A DNA stretch of 64,000 bases from Atrichornis clamosus. Taxonomy: Eukaryota; Chordata; Aves; Passeriformes; Menuridae. Under the pieces are notes generated by a model, which worked only from the letters and a program-made list of their open reading frames with translations, was not told where the DNA came from and ran no database searches. The stretch spans positions 62,001 through 126,000 of the forward strand of contig WBMZ01015587.1 in assembly GCA_013400975.1 (NCBI GenBank), in the 5' to 3' direction. Position 1 is the stretch's first letter. Every line of letters starts with the position of its first letter. Of the stretch, positions 11,191 to 24,500 are shown piece after piece. The position numbers were made by a program, and so were the translations under genes.

Positions 11191-13799
11191 CTAGAACCTT
11201 TTCTTTCCTGTTTGAAAGACAAGTATAATGGGACTGTCCTGCATAATATAACTCCCATCAGGAAGAATATAACGTAATAATTTCTGAAAATTATCTCAAG
11301 TCCTGATGCAAGCTTTTGAACATGACACATGCATTCAGCCAATGTTTCAATTTCAAACTTCATTACTCCAGTTTCTCAGTATCTCAAGGGCCTTTCATAT
11401 TCTTGTTTTGTACCTCTGAAGAACAGAACTACTTTTATATCTCATTTCCACCAGCACACAAAGCTCAGGCAGACTAGGAAATTCCACACAGCAAAACAAA
11501 CGGTGTGTTGTGATTTGTGATGGTATTAAACAGGCTAGGACAAGTAACAAGGGCAGTTTCTCTACAGGCTTAATATCTAGAGAACAGGCTTTCCAGAGCC
11601 ACCAGACATTTTCCTGGGCATTAGATTATGCTGTAACATTGTCATTAAGGCAGCACAGTGGCAGAAGAACAGCTGTGGTTATGACACTTCCCTATGACTG
11701 TATAGGCCACACCATTTTCAAAATATATTAAATATTGGTTGCCATATTGTTTTTGCATGATCTAACTGACTTTGTTTCTAAGTCTCATTTTCAAGCTAGA
11801 TGGAGTTAAGTGCCTGGTCCTTAAAAGTCTATAGTTGTGTGAACTTGCAGAAGCCAGGAAGACACAGGCATGAGTAGACATCCCAAATGTAAGCCTACAT
11901 GGTACAGCTAATCAGGTTGACTAATTAATCAATCCAGGCATAGTCCAATCATTCTATCTGGTGCTGGGCATAACTGAAAGCCTTCCAAATCTCCTGCAGG
12001 CTTCATCAGCTAACACCAGTATCCAGACCCCAAACCAGTCAGACTGATGCAGCTCAAAGAGCTGTGCTCTGCACTTTCCCCAGCAAGAGCGGACAGTGCC
12101 AGTGTCCCCGCATGTCAAGCTTTCCCAAGCATTGGCAGGACAAGGCAGGGCCCTGCAGAAATTGCTGAACTAGCTATGCTCTCAGAAGTGGAATAGCTAA
12201 ATTTTTTAAGGCTATTACTGGTACTGGTATGCCCTACATCCTTCCGCTCACCAGTGTCTAATGCCATTAAGATATTCCAAGAACTCCACAGTTTCTAAAC
12301 CTCTAAGACTTCCAGTCATCTTGGTACTGTAGGGAGCAATTCCTATATTCCTGAAAAAATTAGGAATTTATTAAATTAAGGATGCAATTCAGTTAACATG
12401 CATAGGTGTCAAATCACAGCATTTGAGATACTCTAAATAGACACTGGACTACCAGAAAAAAGGCTGTGGGTCAGCAGTGGGACTCAGACATGACAGCTTC
12501 ACGTGCATAGCTTGGATACCCCAGAGTCTTTCAAAGGACATTACATTTAGAGAGTTGAATCACCCTACAGATGAACATGGCCAAGAAAGGAAAGTATGTA
12601 TAGACACTCACTCCAAGTCCCAGACTGATGCTCTTTTGGCTGGATCAGACTTCCCCAAAGGCTTGATTATGCCACCTCCCAAGCCTCTTAGCTTTCTGGA
12701 TGATTCACATTGGACCATGAGACTGGGAACGAACAACAGGTCACATGATGGCAACACTTCTGCATATGCAGTCATGGGCATGCCCTCACATGCACGTGCT
12801 CATGAGTCAAGGGAGTGGCTGTGCTGGAAAATGGTGCCTTCCCTGTAAAGACCCTGGAAGTTTTATCCTGGTTGTCATTGCAATGTTATGTTTCTTCTTC
12901 TTTTCCTTGACACCTCCCACCCAAGAAGCTGGTCAGCAGATCAGGCCAACCCGCTGCACCTGCACAAGTCACAAGCCAGGGAGGAGACCCCGGCATTGTG
13001 GTGATTGTTTGAGTGATGTCAGGCAGAGCACAGTGAGTCTCTGGTGTAACAGAGAGGTCCAATCTTACCTACTGCACAAGTTCTTATAGGCTCAGTCTCT
13101 ACTGAGCAAATTCTTAAACACTGAGAATCTGAGATTAAAGGTGCAATTTAGTAGCAGAAGTGTAATTGTAAACCTAAACCTTTTTATTATGTTTTCCTAC
13201 TCACAGAAAAATGTTTGCTTCCAAAAATGGCTTTTAATTGTATGTCAAGCATATTCCAATCCTGAGTCCAGAGATCACACTGCATTCTTGTCCAGCAAGA
13301 ACTTGAGAGCCCTTCCATTGTAAAAGGGATGATTTGGATTTATTGAAACTAATTATTTAATTATCAAACTGAAGGTTAATATGGCAACAAGGTAGCAGGA
13401 ATGGCTGTTGCTGTGCACATCCCTTTGCCCTGCCATTCTGTTAATTTCCATAGGCATTATGAATGAGCTCCATAAAAGAAAAACAGGCACAATTATGATG
13501 CAAACATTTTCCCTTTGTGGCTGTCCATCACTCTCCTCCTCTTGCTACTGCAGGACTGAGAAGAATTTATACCCTGTATTTACATAGCGATATGCTTTAT
13601 CACTATCACTTTTGAAAATATAAAGTGACTGTGATGATTCATACTGTACATTTTAGTAGTAACACTGCAAGAGAAGTTGCTAGATTGTGAAGCTGTCTTC
13701 AAGAAGAAATTGTCACTTTGGCTGATTGCTTAGCCGCTAAAACAAGTATCGCTTTGAAAGTTGTCAGGCTAGCACACAATAGGAGCCTGGCATCCAGAG
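11191..13799. other. Unique non-coding sequence
   Basis: No recognised gene or repeat. Open frames at 12477-12848 and 12745-13089 (+) overlap in different frames and show no family resemblance. From about 13370 to 13760 the sequence has the homeodomain-site-like TAATTA flavour of many conserved vertebrate enhancers, but conservation cannot be judged from one genome. Confidence 0.45.
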
Positions 13800-13961
13800 A
13801 TGGTATTTATGTTTGATAACATTCATTTCAGCTACAGCACCTCCCTGCATGGGGGGAGCAAGCTCATTAACATTGACTTTGACTTTCTCCACCAAATGAA
13901 TGACTACTCATTCTTTAAGGACAAACTTCACATCACCCTAGGCAGAGACCAATTAAACTGA
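13800..13961 (+). other. Exon-like block with a 53-codon open frame, function unknown
   Basis: An ATG at 13800 opens 53 codons ending at TGA 13959-13961. The predicted peptide has balanced, protein-like composition with many Asp, Phe, His and Lys (for example LINIDFDFLHQMNDYSFF). The frame is open upstream to a TAG at 13770-13772. A fair splice acceptor (pyrimidine-biased, ending TTTCAG) ends at 13831, and a strong donor match (GTAAGT) follows at 13968-13973. No frame stays open from acceptor to donor, because the peptide's frame stops nine bases before the donor, so an internal coding exon is excluded. It could be a terminal coding exon, a non-coding transcript exon or a conserved element with an accidental frame. 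I do not recognise the peptide. Confidence 0.2.
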
Positions 13962-13973
13962 ATTCCGGTAAGT

Positions 13974-16900
13974 ATCTTTATATAGAAGATAAAAGGGATG
14001 CAGTTTTCATTGCTTTCCTTCCTGCTCCTGACCATAATCTGGATTCAAACTTGTTTAGTTTCTGTGCATTACTGCACTGGAGATCACTTCACAGGAGAAA
14101 AATTAGGCAGCTTTTGGAAAGTATTTTACAATATCTATACTGGCTAGTCTTTTGCAAGAGAACTTCAAGACCTTACTGATACAAAAGATACTTCAGGGAA
14201 TGGCTTCTTCTATACATTCTTGTGAATTAATGCTGTCGGACATATGTGGCTTGGCAACACTTGTCAGAGCTAGTGGGAGCTGTGAGGATGTAACAGGTTG
14301 CACACAGTGTGAACTGAGAAGGCCAAGGATATTCCATTTTGATAAGGCAGTTCCCCCTGAACTTAGCTCATAGAATACTGAAAAGCCAAATGGGAAGCTT
14401 TTATTTTACTTGAACACTGAAGTACTGCTAAAAAAAAGTTTGGACGCAAAACAAATTTTGTCATTTGCTGAAGCTAAATGATCTAAACGTTTCAGAAGAT
14501 CAAAGCTAAACCTGAAGTCACCTGGAAGCCAACAAGTCCAGAAGGCAGAGCTCCATCAGACAAGCAATATCAGCTCTGGGAACCCACAACTATAAAACTT
14601 ATGACTCTGAGGCAGCCAACCATGCCAGGCTTTCCAAAGACTTGTGGAGTTGTAAAACCTCTTAAAAGTCCAGTTCTAACTTGTTCCCACGGAGCAGCCA
14701 CCGTAGTGAGAGTTATAGCCTAAAAGCCCTGATATAGGTTCTCAGGGACCATTATTCCGGGATAATTATGCCATGCTGGCACCAGAAACTGGTTTTCCCA
14801 GTACTTCTATGGTAAAGCTTTGGTGTGGAGCAGAACCTAGAAACATCAGACCTCTGCAAGGACTCATCTTTCAGATGGTCTTGCAAGAGACACTGGAGTA
14901 CATCTGCTGAGCACTTAGACCTCAGACAGTACCCAAAACACATCCCTGACAGACCCCTATGATTAAATCCACTCTTATTTAGGGAGCACAGATTCTTATG
15001 CTTCCAGGAAAGGAGGCTGTGTCTCCAGAGCCATCAGCTGGGACTCCCAGGCTTGAAACTGCTGAGACAAGAGCCTGCTGAGTTACCCTCTTCCTCAGCC
15101 CATTGCCACATGCAAATATCTCAGCTTGCAAAGCTCCTTCTGGTGCAGGTCAGGGATCGCAGGCACAGGCAGCATACATAACACACACAGAGCTCAGAGA
15201 GCAAAGTCACTGCATAATGAGTTCAATTCACACACAATCATCAGCCTTTTGAAAACAACAGGCTAATTACACTGAAGAAACAGAGGAGATTATAGAACAG
15301 GAAAGGAACTAAGAGTAAAACCACTGTACATACAAAATGAAACCACAGTTCCAAATAATATTTAACCATCCAAACCTCTTTCTAAAATAAATCTTTCCAG
15401 TTCTCTCAGAGACTAAGATCACACTGGGTGTCTTTCCAAGTTTTTTGGGGAATTTCCAGTGCCTACCCTTTATTCTTTTAGATAAGTTCAACTCAGGACT
15501 CGAGAGCTTGTGGGCTAAAACCTGGGAGATGCTGGGCACTTGCATCTCCTACTGAATAGCCTTTTATCAGCCTATTTAGGTTATCCCAGTTTAACCCTAT
15601 AATCCCTTCCAACAATTCAATGACTCAGATTAACTAGACACTTGGCCAGTGTCGAGCTCCTGGCTGAAGGCTGGAGAGAGGCTAGTCCCCAGACAAATGA
15701 TGCATGGAATTTGTATCTGTGGGTTGCCATGCCGACGCTGCGCACAGATTGCTCAAGATCCAGCAGGACTTGGCAGGGACCTTTTGCTTCCCAGAGACCC
15801 ACTGACAGGTAATATTACTGACTTTCTGTCCCATTGAAATGCTCAGTACAAGCATCTAATTCATTTCCATCCCACTTTGCATAGCAAAAAGAGAAGTGGG
15901 AGGGAGCGGCAGGGCAGTGAGGGACCTTCCTGTTCCCAGCACAGTGTGGGATTCACTTGCTGTGTGGGGCAGTTTAATCTTTTCTCTGCGCTTGCAGAAC
16001 AGTGCTGCTCTGAATAGACTCAGGCAATCAAAGGCATCTGAGGATATTTCATAACTGATAGTTGCTGATGGTGTATTCCCACAGCTTGCCGTGCCTGAGA
16101 GTTTGGGGTACTAACCCACAATACAGAGGGTGAATACAAAAATAAAAGAAAATTACAGAAATCCAGCACTGGGTTGGATGTGGGTGCTCAGCTTCCCTTT
16201 GCGCAGGTGGAACATCTGTGCATGGGACTAAGCAGCATCAGCCCCTACACTCAATCCACAACTCACAGAGAAACATAGAAAGGCCACCAGAGATGTCAGT
16301 AGCCTTTGGCTTAGCTCAAAAAGTCAGATTCACTCCTCCCCTGGGGAACATTTAAAGCGTCCGGTATCCATGTCCTTGGTAGAGCTGGCTGAGCAAACTG
16401 TTATGAATAAATTATGTAAATCCATTAGCACCCTGCCTTCTGCTCACAAATCATTTAGGGACCTCTCTTCTCCTCTATCAGCCTCACTGTTCTTGAGGAA
16501 TTTATGTCAAAGAGTTTCTGTGTCAAATTTCTGCCTTTAGGCTGTTTCCAAACTGCTCGTCTTTCCTCTGCCCCTTCCCCCTTTGCTGCTTGTTATTCAG
16601 TGGGTGTAAGGTTCTCCAAAGTCACATGAGACACTCTTTCCTCCTCTCTAACTTTCCTGGCTGGGACATAATAAATGGCTGAGTGGCAGAGACACATTCC
16701 CGTGTGATGCTTAGAGAAAAATTATTGTGTTAAACCCTGTGCTTTGTTTAGGGTGACCAGTATTTCAGATGGGGTTTGGGATTCCACTACACAGCCCAGT
16801 GCCTAACAGTTAAGGGCTCCAGCACTCGGTGTTGCAACACCTAGGTCCTTCTGTTGACTTAATGCCTGTATCTTTGCCCAGAGCAAAATACATTGGATAA

Positions 16901-17934
16901 GATAGAAATAATCCAAATAAACAGCGAAGCATTAGCATCATTCACTGGAATAAAGAGCAAAAGAAGACAGCTCTGGATGTTATGGCTCCTGGCTGACATT
17001 GTTTTAATCACGTACAAGACCAAAGTCTGTCTTTTCTGGCCAAAATGAGGGCACCTGCCATCACGCGTCACTCTAGGCTTATCTAACTGCATACTGCCAC
17101 TGAAAGAAGCAAGCCCGTGCGTCTGGTTTCTGCCCTTTTCTTCACACTGGACATAATGCCTGTGCAGGCACTAGGGCAGATTAGCCATATCCCTAGGCCA
17201 GGTCAGTCCTGTCTCTCTGGACTAATATTTGGCTGGATCACTGAACAGTACTGACTGCCTCTCTGCAGCCTTGAAACCCAACACCAGCCACAGTCAGGGG
17301 ACCGTGGTTGGTGCCCTGAGACAAAAGTGGCGAGAGTGAGACTGAGGAGGGACACAGCGGGACTGACTCGCTGTGTGGGGTGTAGGGAGATGCACTGCCT
17401 GCACTCAGCACCCACAGGCGGCTAACATTAGCTGCTATCCACTCATGATCACACAGGCTTCTTCGAAGGTGGCCTGCTGTCTCTGCAGTGCAGCAAGAAA
17501 GCAGGAGCAGTCTTCTCTACCTCCCCAGCCCAACCGTGATGCCAGCCTATGGTGCCAGACCGCAGAGGTGATTAGGAATTGTCCTGCCATTGCTAACAAC
17601 AGTTTCCTCTCCCTGTCCTCTGGATGAGGAGGACCCAAAACTCTGAGGCTCAGGACAGAGAGTCACAGGGATGTCCTGCATCCATGACCAACTTTTGCCA
17701 GTAACAGCTTTTGAATGAAAGAGAGTGGGAATTTAACAAGGAAGTGAATGCACTTAGACTAACCATATGCTTAACTTAATTTACGCATCAACAAGTTTAA
17801 TATCACATACTGCATCTTCATAGTTCATATTCGTGACAAGCACAGAGATTGCTTATGGTAAATATGTACCAATCTTACCTCAGAATTTTTTAAAAAACAA
17901 TCCATTATACAGAAACAAAGAAAATAGGGATAAT
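13974..17934. other. Unique non-coding sequence
   Basis: No gene recognised. Around 15590-15640 a TCCCTTCCAAC-type string followed by a CAATGACTC end is weakly like a CR1 3' terminus, but too short to call. Small open frames (14152-14373, 15309-15545, 15617-15802) carry no known motif. Confidence 0.45.
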
Positions 17935-19800
17935 CCATCAATCTGTCTGAGGCAAGACTAGCTCTACCTGCAGCATTCCTGACAGGTATTTCACAAGTCT
18001 GGTCTTAATGGCCCTCATCAGAGGGTTGCCACTGTTTCTGAAAGAATCTATTCCAGAGAAAAGACTTTTCAAAAAGTTGTCTTAAATCTTTATTAAGCAT
18101 ATAACTTATTGTATTAACTACAATGAATAGAGGGAGAAAGGTTTATTACAATCTCATTGAAGCAGCATTTTATTTACTTGAAGCCTGGCAGGCACAAGTC
18201 TCACCAGCCTTCTCTGCATACATTAAGCAGGCATATTTCTTGACACCTGCCCCTGCAGAGCGTGTTTTCTAGACCTCTGACCAGGCTGATTTCTCTCCCC
18301 TGGAATTTCTACAATTTTTCTTGAAGTGTGGTACCCAAAATTGGAATTGGCTCCCTGCTGGAGGCTTTACCAATGGAAGGATTACCTCATATGTCTTTTG
18401 TACAATTCTGCTGTTTATATATCCCAGAATAATATTTGCTTCTTTCACAACAGGATGCCATTACTGACTCATGCTGAGCTTATGATCCACTACAATTTCC
18501 AGATCTTTGCTACCTCTCCTCTCATTTCCCATTAAGTATTCAGGGAGGCATTTAGCCCTATCTAGATGCCAGTTTATAGTCAGTGCTCTCCTACTTCTTT
18601 TAGAGCATTTCTTCAATTTCTCAGGCCTTTCCCTCAAGACGCTTGCAATTTGTCAGTGCTTAGAGTCAAACCCAGATTTAAAATATGTGCTCACCAGTCC
18701 ATCCATCAAGTCACTGTAATGATAGCAGAGGATCTGGATCCCGGGACAGCCCCTTACAGAGCCTTGCCTGCTGAATCCTTTTCGCACAATACTGAACTGC
18801 TGACAGCAGGTCTTTGGCTGTCATTCACCAATAAGTACTGTGGGTATTTTGCAGCAGCCTTGTTAAGAGTCAGTGGTCCTTAAGCCGTGACTTTTGGGCA
18901 GCAGAGCTTCAAACCAAAGCTGACACGGAAAGCAATGCAGCATGTTTTCCAGTATTATTGTTCATTGAGCCCAGCGAAGTTAGAGGCCCGTGATTCAGAC
19001 CACAATTCCCTGGTGCCTATGAAAATGCCATTTGAGGCAGTGCAAAAACCTTACTGAATTCTTGCCTATCCACATGACTTGTTGCCCCGTCATAGGAAAA
19101 ACAAACAAAGGAACAGGCTGGTTTTATATGATCTAGTTGTGACAAATCACAATAATAGCTACTTATCACTATGCTCTCTTGCACATCACTTGAACCCTTG
19201 TCCAATGATCTTTCTGGGAAATAAAAGTCAGGTCAACTGGGATTCTGTGTTCTCTTCTTTGCCTTTTTTTTTAATAGGCACCCTGTGAGCCTTTTTCTAG
19301 CCCAGCATCATCCAAATTCTCAAAGATAATTACCATGGCCTTCAGGATTATTCAGCCAGTTCCCTAAGTAACCTAGGGTGAATTACAGCCCTGACTGACC
19401 TGAGAAAATCTAATTTATCTAAGCAGTTTCTAAACATTTCTTTCCCTATTCTTGCCTGAGTTCTTACTCTTTTGTGGCTGGTGTTAACTGTGTCAGCCAT
19501 CTGATTACAGTCAGGCTTTTTAATGAAGACTGAAGCAATAAAAGGCATTAAACACTTTGGCCTTCTTGGCATGTTTTGTTATTAGCTTTCCTGTCCCATT
19601 TATTAGCTGGCCAATGCTTTCTCTAGTCTTCTTCTTATTGCCAAGGAAGTTATACAGTGTTTTCATGTTATCCTTTATATCTCTGTATCTTATTTTGTGC
19701 ATTGGCCTTTCTCATTTTCTCTAAATGCTTGTGATATTCTTTTATACTCATTCTTAGTTTCCTGACCTGGATTTCACTTTCTGTATGTTTGTTTTCCAGT
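17935..19800 (-). mobile_element. Old CR1 (chicken repeat 1) LINE fragment, reverse-transcriptase part and 3' region
   Basis: On the minus strand this follows CR1 ORF2 in order. From 19702 downward there is a linker resembling 'KKKTRESIGQLINGTGKLIT', then 'KAKVFNAF', which shifts frame near 19545 into 'FIASVF'. Next come a conserved 'IHPRLLREL' (about 19355-19385) and 'VIIFENLDDAG' in another frame. The finger/palm region and the C-terminal 'fixed-distance' part follow. The stretch at about 18240-18530 matches the CR1 region encoding the terminal RT domain, and 17935-18060 matches the tail region with CACAAGTCTGGTCT-type sequence. The catalytic FADD region (about 18590-18720) is too decayed to read. 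There are many stops and frameshifts, so it is dead. The 3' octamer tail is absent, about 18075-18235 does not match, and similarity fades above 19800. Plus-strand frames here (18326-18883) are antisense shadows. Confidence 0.8.
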
Positions 19801-21152
19801 TTTACAGTTGCTAAAGAATTACTGACTTGGCCAGACTGGTCTGTTTCTAGAAATGGTATCTTTTCCCTCCACTGAGTGAATTTGGAGGACAGGCTTGCTT
19901 TCTTTAACAAATACTGATTTTTCTGTTCCATTCTTTTTTTCTCTTGATTCCCATTATTCATATCTATCAATTTTATGAGCATGCTCAGGCTTGCTTAGTG
20001 CTTTTTCTCTGATTAGATCACAAAGATTATGAATTTTCCCCTAAAGGATACTATTGTCTAAAAGAAAAACATAGAAATTTGGGACATCCTTTAATAAACT
20101 TTTCAGGAATCCAAGTGATATGAACACAGCCTTCAGTCTTGAACTAGTAATATATAATTCATTGACAAAATGATGGGCCAAAAAAAGATGGTTCAGGGAA
20201 CTTCAATAATGATGCAAATGAAGCAGTTAATGATCTTATTAGATCTAAATGCTGTACTAAGGTTAGATATGCCTGATGGATTAGCTAATGGTAATGATTT
20301 GGCTGATGCCTATACATACAACCCTAATGAAGATCTATTGCTTTTGGGTTTTCACGGTTTTATTTAGTGAGGTTAAGAAAGCATTACTTCAAATGAGTTT
20401 GAATAAAAGTGCAGTGGCAAGCAACCTTGACCACAAATTATTTAAAATAATTGCTTTATTCATGCTAAAATTAGAAACAGATTTATGTCATGTCTTTCTT
20501 CATTGCAAAACACTGTAGTGTCACTGTAAATGATGACATTTTCCAGTGAGGTGGCATAAAAGCAGATGCTTTCTGTTCCTCAGCTATTCAAAAGTTTGGT
20601 GCAGACTCTGGTTTCAAGTTTATGGATAGAGTTTTGATTTAGCAGAGTGATGACTTTAAAGCATTCTGCCACTCAGCCTGGGGTAAAAATGTAAGAGGGA
20701 ACTCTTTGTTTAGGAAATTTAGGGTGATTTCAGCCATCTGGGAAGGGCAGTTGCATGTGATGTTCACAGGCAGCACCTTACCACATTCCTTTAGATATCA
20801 CCTGAGAAAGGCACTTCCAGTGGCCAGTTTAAATCTTGGGTGGGTCAAATGTCCTCTAAGGGCAAAGAGAGGGGCAAAGATTCCTAACTTGCCTAAAGCA
20901 ACTCCATCAAGGGTCTATAACAGGCCCTTCCCGGAGGCTGGAGTTGCAGCTGTGTTACATTGTGAAAACCAGTTCTGTTCCTTGATATCATCCAGGCCTG
21001 GAGAAACTGGATGAACACAACCCTTGAGAACTGGGATCCACAGTCTAACTGATACTGCAAAAGACATCAGCAAAGATTTACTGGATTCACTCTTGCACTG
21101 TTGAACATAAATAAAGGAGACAGCTGAAATGGGAAGAGGAGGAGCTGTGAAG

Positions 21153-21188
21153 TGACACACCTGAGATCAAGCATTTAATCAGGTGTCA
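21153..21188. repeat. Imperfect inverted repeat
   Basis: TGACAC(AC)CTGA at 21153-21164 pairs with TCAGGTGTCA at 21179-21188, giving a 10-bp stem with one two-base bulge and a 14-base loop. No element is recognised around it. Confidence 0.5.
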
Positions 21189-21513
21189 CAGGGAGGAGGA
21201 GTAGCTACCTGGGTTTTGGTCTTAGGTCACACTGGTTTCCCTACTTTGTATCTGTGCCTGTTCAGGTATGTAATATTAATACAGATAGTAGAGCTTTTTC
21301 CTGTGTATTTATCTAAAAATAGTTAGGGCTGTGTACTCAGGGATAACGACTGTCTGGTGAAACCTGTAACAAGTGCTATCACTGCTGGAGGCTTTTTAAA
21401 CTTTGAAAAATAAGTTATAGTTTTTCTCCCTGCTGAAAAAGAAGGCCAACATATAACAGCTATGGCATAAGAGGCAGAATTATTTTTATCTGTTTTGTTG
21501 GCTGTGAGTTGTT

Positions 21514-21570
21514 TGCATGTGTATGTTTGTGTGTGTCTGGGTCTGTGTTTGCCTGTATGTGCCCATATGT
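21514..21570 (+). repeat. GT-rich degenerate microsatellite
   Basis: Interrupted TG/TTTG units including GTGTGTGTC. Simple low-complexity DNA with Z-DNA potential but no other signal. Confidence 0.5.
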
Positions 21571-24500
21571 TGGTAGTTTGCAATACCTTTGTAGCAAATG
21601 GCAATGAAAGTTTGTCAAATTGGTCTATTCATACTGCATAGCTAACAGGGAGGAATGATTTCCTTATCACAAGCTATATGACAAAACTACTCAGATTTCA
21701 TTAACACTGATGGGAATACAAGAGTCCTTATAACATCCTACTACTGAACAGTCAGCAACATTTGTTGCATTCTGTATTACCTAAAGGGATATTAGACTAC
21801 TGTAATGTTTTTTTCACTTGTATTAAAATAAACATATATTTGTGTTCAGCATTATAATAGGGAGGCAAGCGGGGCTGTTTCTGCAGTTACCTTGCTCTCC
21901 AAGTTTGGTGGCTGTGATGAGGCCACAGGTCTGCAGTCTCACCCTTAAGCTCAGGGAACTGACAGGCATCCACAGTACATAACTCAGCATATTGTGTGAT
22001 CTCTCTACCCCAGTGACAGAGGCTGCACAAATCAGCCCAGAAACAGAGCTGATTCTGCCCAGGAAATCAAACCCATCCACACCCCATTGTGCAACTGAAC
22101 AATGTGTTATTCATTGTGTACAGAAATATCACATGTGAACATCCTAAACCTCCATGGTGCAACACAGGGAATGAATGGTGCTGAGATGCTGCTCAGTTCC
22201 CACCAAGGTGAATGGGAACAGAGGATATTCAGCACATGCTAGGAAGACATCCAACACTTTCAAGATTTTATCTGAAGTTTGATGTGCACTAGAAAGTCAT
22301 GTTGACAGAGTGCACTATGGGCAGACACAAGCCTGCTCTGCTGGTATCTGGAGCCAAGAAAGCTGTGTGACCATGTTAGTATGGAACCAGCCAGTGCTGG
22401 TAAATCCTGCTGAGGCTGGGTGTGTTATTTCGGGCTTGGCACACTGCTGCCACCATCACCTGCTTTTTCTCCAGCTCAAAGGAGATATACCAGGGAGCTC
22501 CAGTCCGCACAGAGCAGCAGCAAGGGCAAGCTCACAGCAGCAGTTTTAATTTTTCTTCCAGGTTTTGTATATGAGGACATACTTCTAGCTTACAAAGATT
22601 GCAAAAAACAGAAACATGCACCAACCCCTTGTTCGTGCCTGGAAGCAACAAGAAATGCCAGTCTTTACACCTGCCAGGATTGGACAAATCCTACTGCTAT
22701 GAACAAAAAACTCTTCATACACTTGTGCTGTTCACACATTAGTGAGTTGTAGGAGGACAAGATATCAAAGGCTCTATGTATCTGTGGTCATCAGCGCTGG
22801 GCCACTGTGAACTACTTCTGCTCCATTTTTCCTACAACAGTTGCTCAGCAAATATCTGTTCCCCCCAGTGCTGTGTGCTGGCTGCTGTAGCCATGATTTT
22901 GAAGTCTGCTCACTGAGATTGAATTGATCCCTGGCTCAACTTTCCCTGTCTGTTTTTAAAAACACAATTTGTGTTGGAAAAAATTCTGTTCCTGACAGGT
23001 TCCATCAGTGAACAGGTACATCTACCTTACCCTAAAGAGACAATGCATTAAACCCTGTCTTGGAGTCAACAAAAAGCACCATTTTTACACCCTCAACATT
23101 TAGGGACTGGGTGAATCCCACTGCCCTGGGCCTGCAGGAATAAATCCTTCTTGGGAAACAGGAGGACGCATAGACTTCAGAAGAGTGAAGCAATATTTCC
23201 ACTATGGCTTTCAGAGCCACAACTCTCCCCAAGAAGCAAGGACTTGGACTGCTGTAGGACTTCCTGACCTCAGATAGTTTACACAAAGTAGCAACAGTAT
23301 TTCCACAGCAGAGTAACACCATCTTCTGGGCTAACACATCTGGTCCCATGTTTGTGGCAGTGGTGTATGTTTCCAGAGAAGTTGCTTTCACCATTCTGAA
23401 GTTTTTCATCCATGTATCATAATACATGTGTCTCCATTGCAGGGCAGATGTTTTTCCCACTTTGTGTTGCAATCCTAGTTATCCAGACAAACAGACCTGC
23501 TGGGGCACAGCACATTTCCTTCCTTTCTCAGCATATGGGTTTCCCTTTAGTAAGGCAATGGTGCCTTGCAAGACCCCATTGCAATGCACATGGCACCAGC
23601 AAGTACAGCTGCACCTGGGCCACGGAGGTCAGATGTGCTCTGCACTGCTCCATGCTATTTCCATGAGCCTAGAAGCAATGGCAACTGGGATGTCTCAGCC
23701 ACATCCAGTTTTGAACACTAAAGAGACAAAAAGGCAGAGAAAATACACAATGGCAGGGTAGTCCCTAAGTACTCACAAACCCCTCATGCAACAGTACCTC
23801 TCATAAAGCAATATGCTACATCCCAGAGTGTAATCCATCTACTGGTGCCATGAAAGTCACTGGAATATGTATTGAATTCAGTGAATTTGCTCAGGGTGAA
23901 GATACACAGTGTTGTCACCTATGTATCTTTACAGCTCACCGCTAATGGCAATGACATATTTTGTGAGAAAGTACTGAAATATAGATGCTTTTGAATTATC
24001 CAGATTACATCTCACTATCTTGAACATTTGTGATGCCTGGGTGCATCTCTCCAAATTTTTTAAGCTGAAAGATCTTCCCAGCCTCTTTCGTATTAGCTCA
24101 ATCCTAGAGCCAAAGGCAGACTGGCCCAAGGCTATCTCATTTATATTGCTAGAAAGGACAAGCAGCCATCTACCAGGAGGGTATTGCCAGAGTACAGCAT
24201 GCACAATTCATGCTTCCTGCATCTGGGGCAGTGGGAGCCAACAGTGGGGAGGGTATGTCTGGAAAACAGAAGAGGTGTCTATATGGCACAACACAGCACT
24301 GAGCAGACAGCCAAATGAGCTTGGGCTCTTAAAAACTTACATAGCAGCAGCGGATAGCTTCAGAGAGAAATCTCTTACTCTTGAAAAAACCCTAGCAACT
24401 TGTTTTAATTGTAAAGAAATAATCAGAGGGAATGAGTTTGAGAGAGTTAGTCTATTAATCATTTATTGTGTTATTTTTATATGGTATTGTGCTGCTGCTA

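Noticed and set aside
15590..15640. CR1-like 3' end (TCCCTTCCAAC then CAATGACTC)
   Set aside because: Only about 20 matching bases and no octamer tail. Too short to separate from chance.
18326..18883. Plus-strand frames of 69-105 codons
   Set aside because: They are antisense to the CR1 reverse-transcriptase fragment on the minus strand.
23032..23472. 146-codon minus-strand frame
   Set aside because: No recognisable domain. Composition matches its surroundings, and a plus-strand frame overlaps its upper end.
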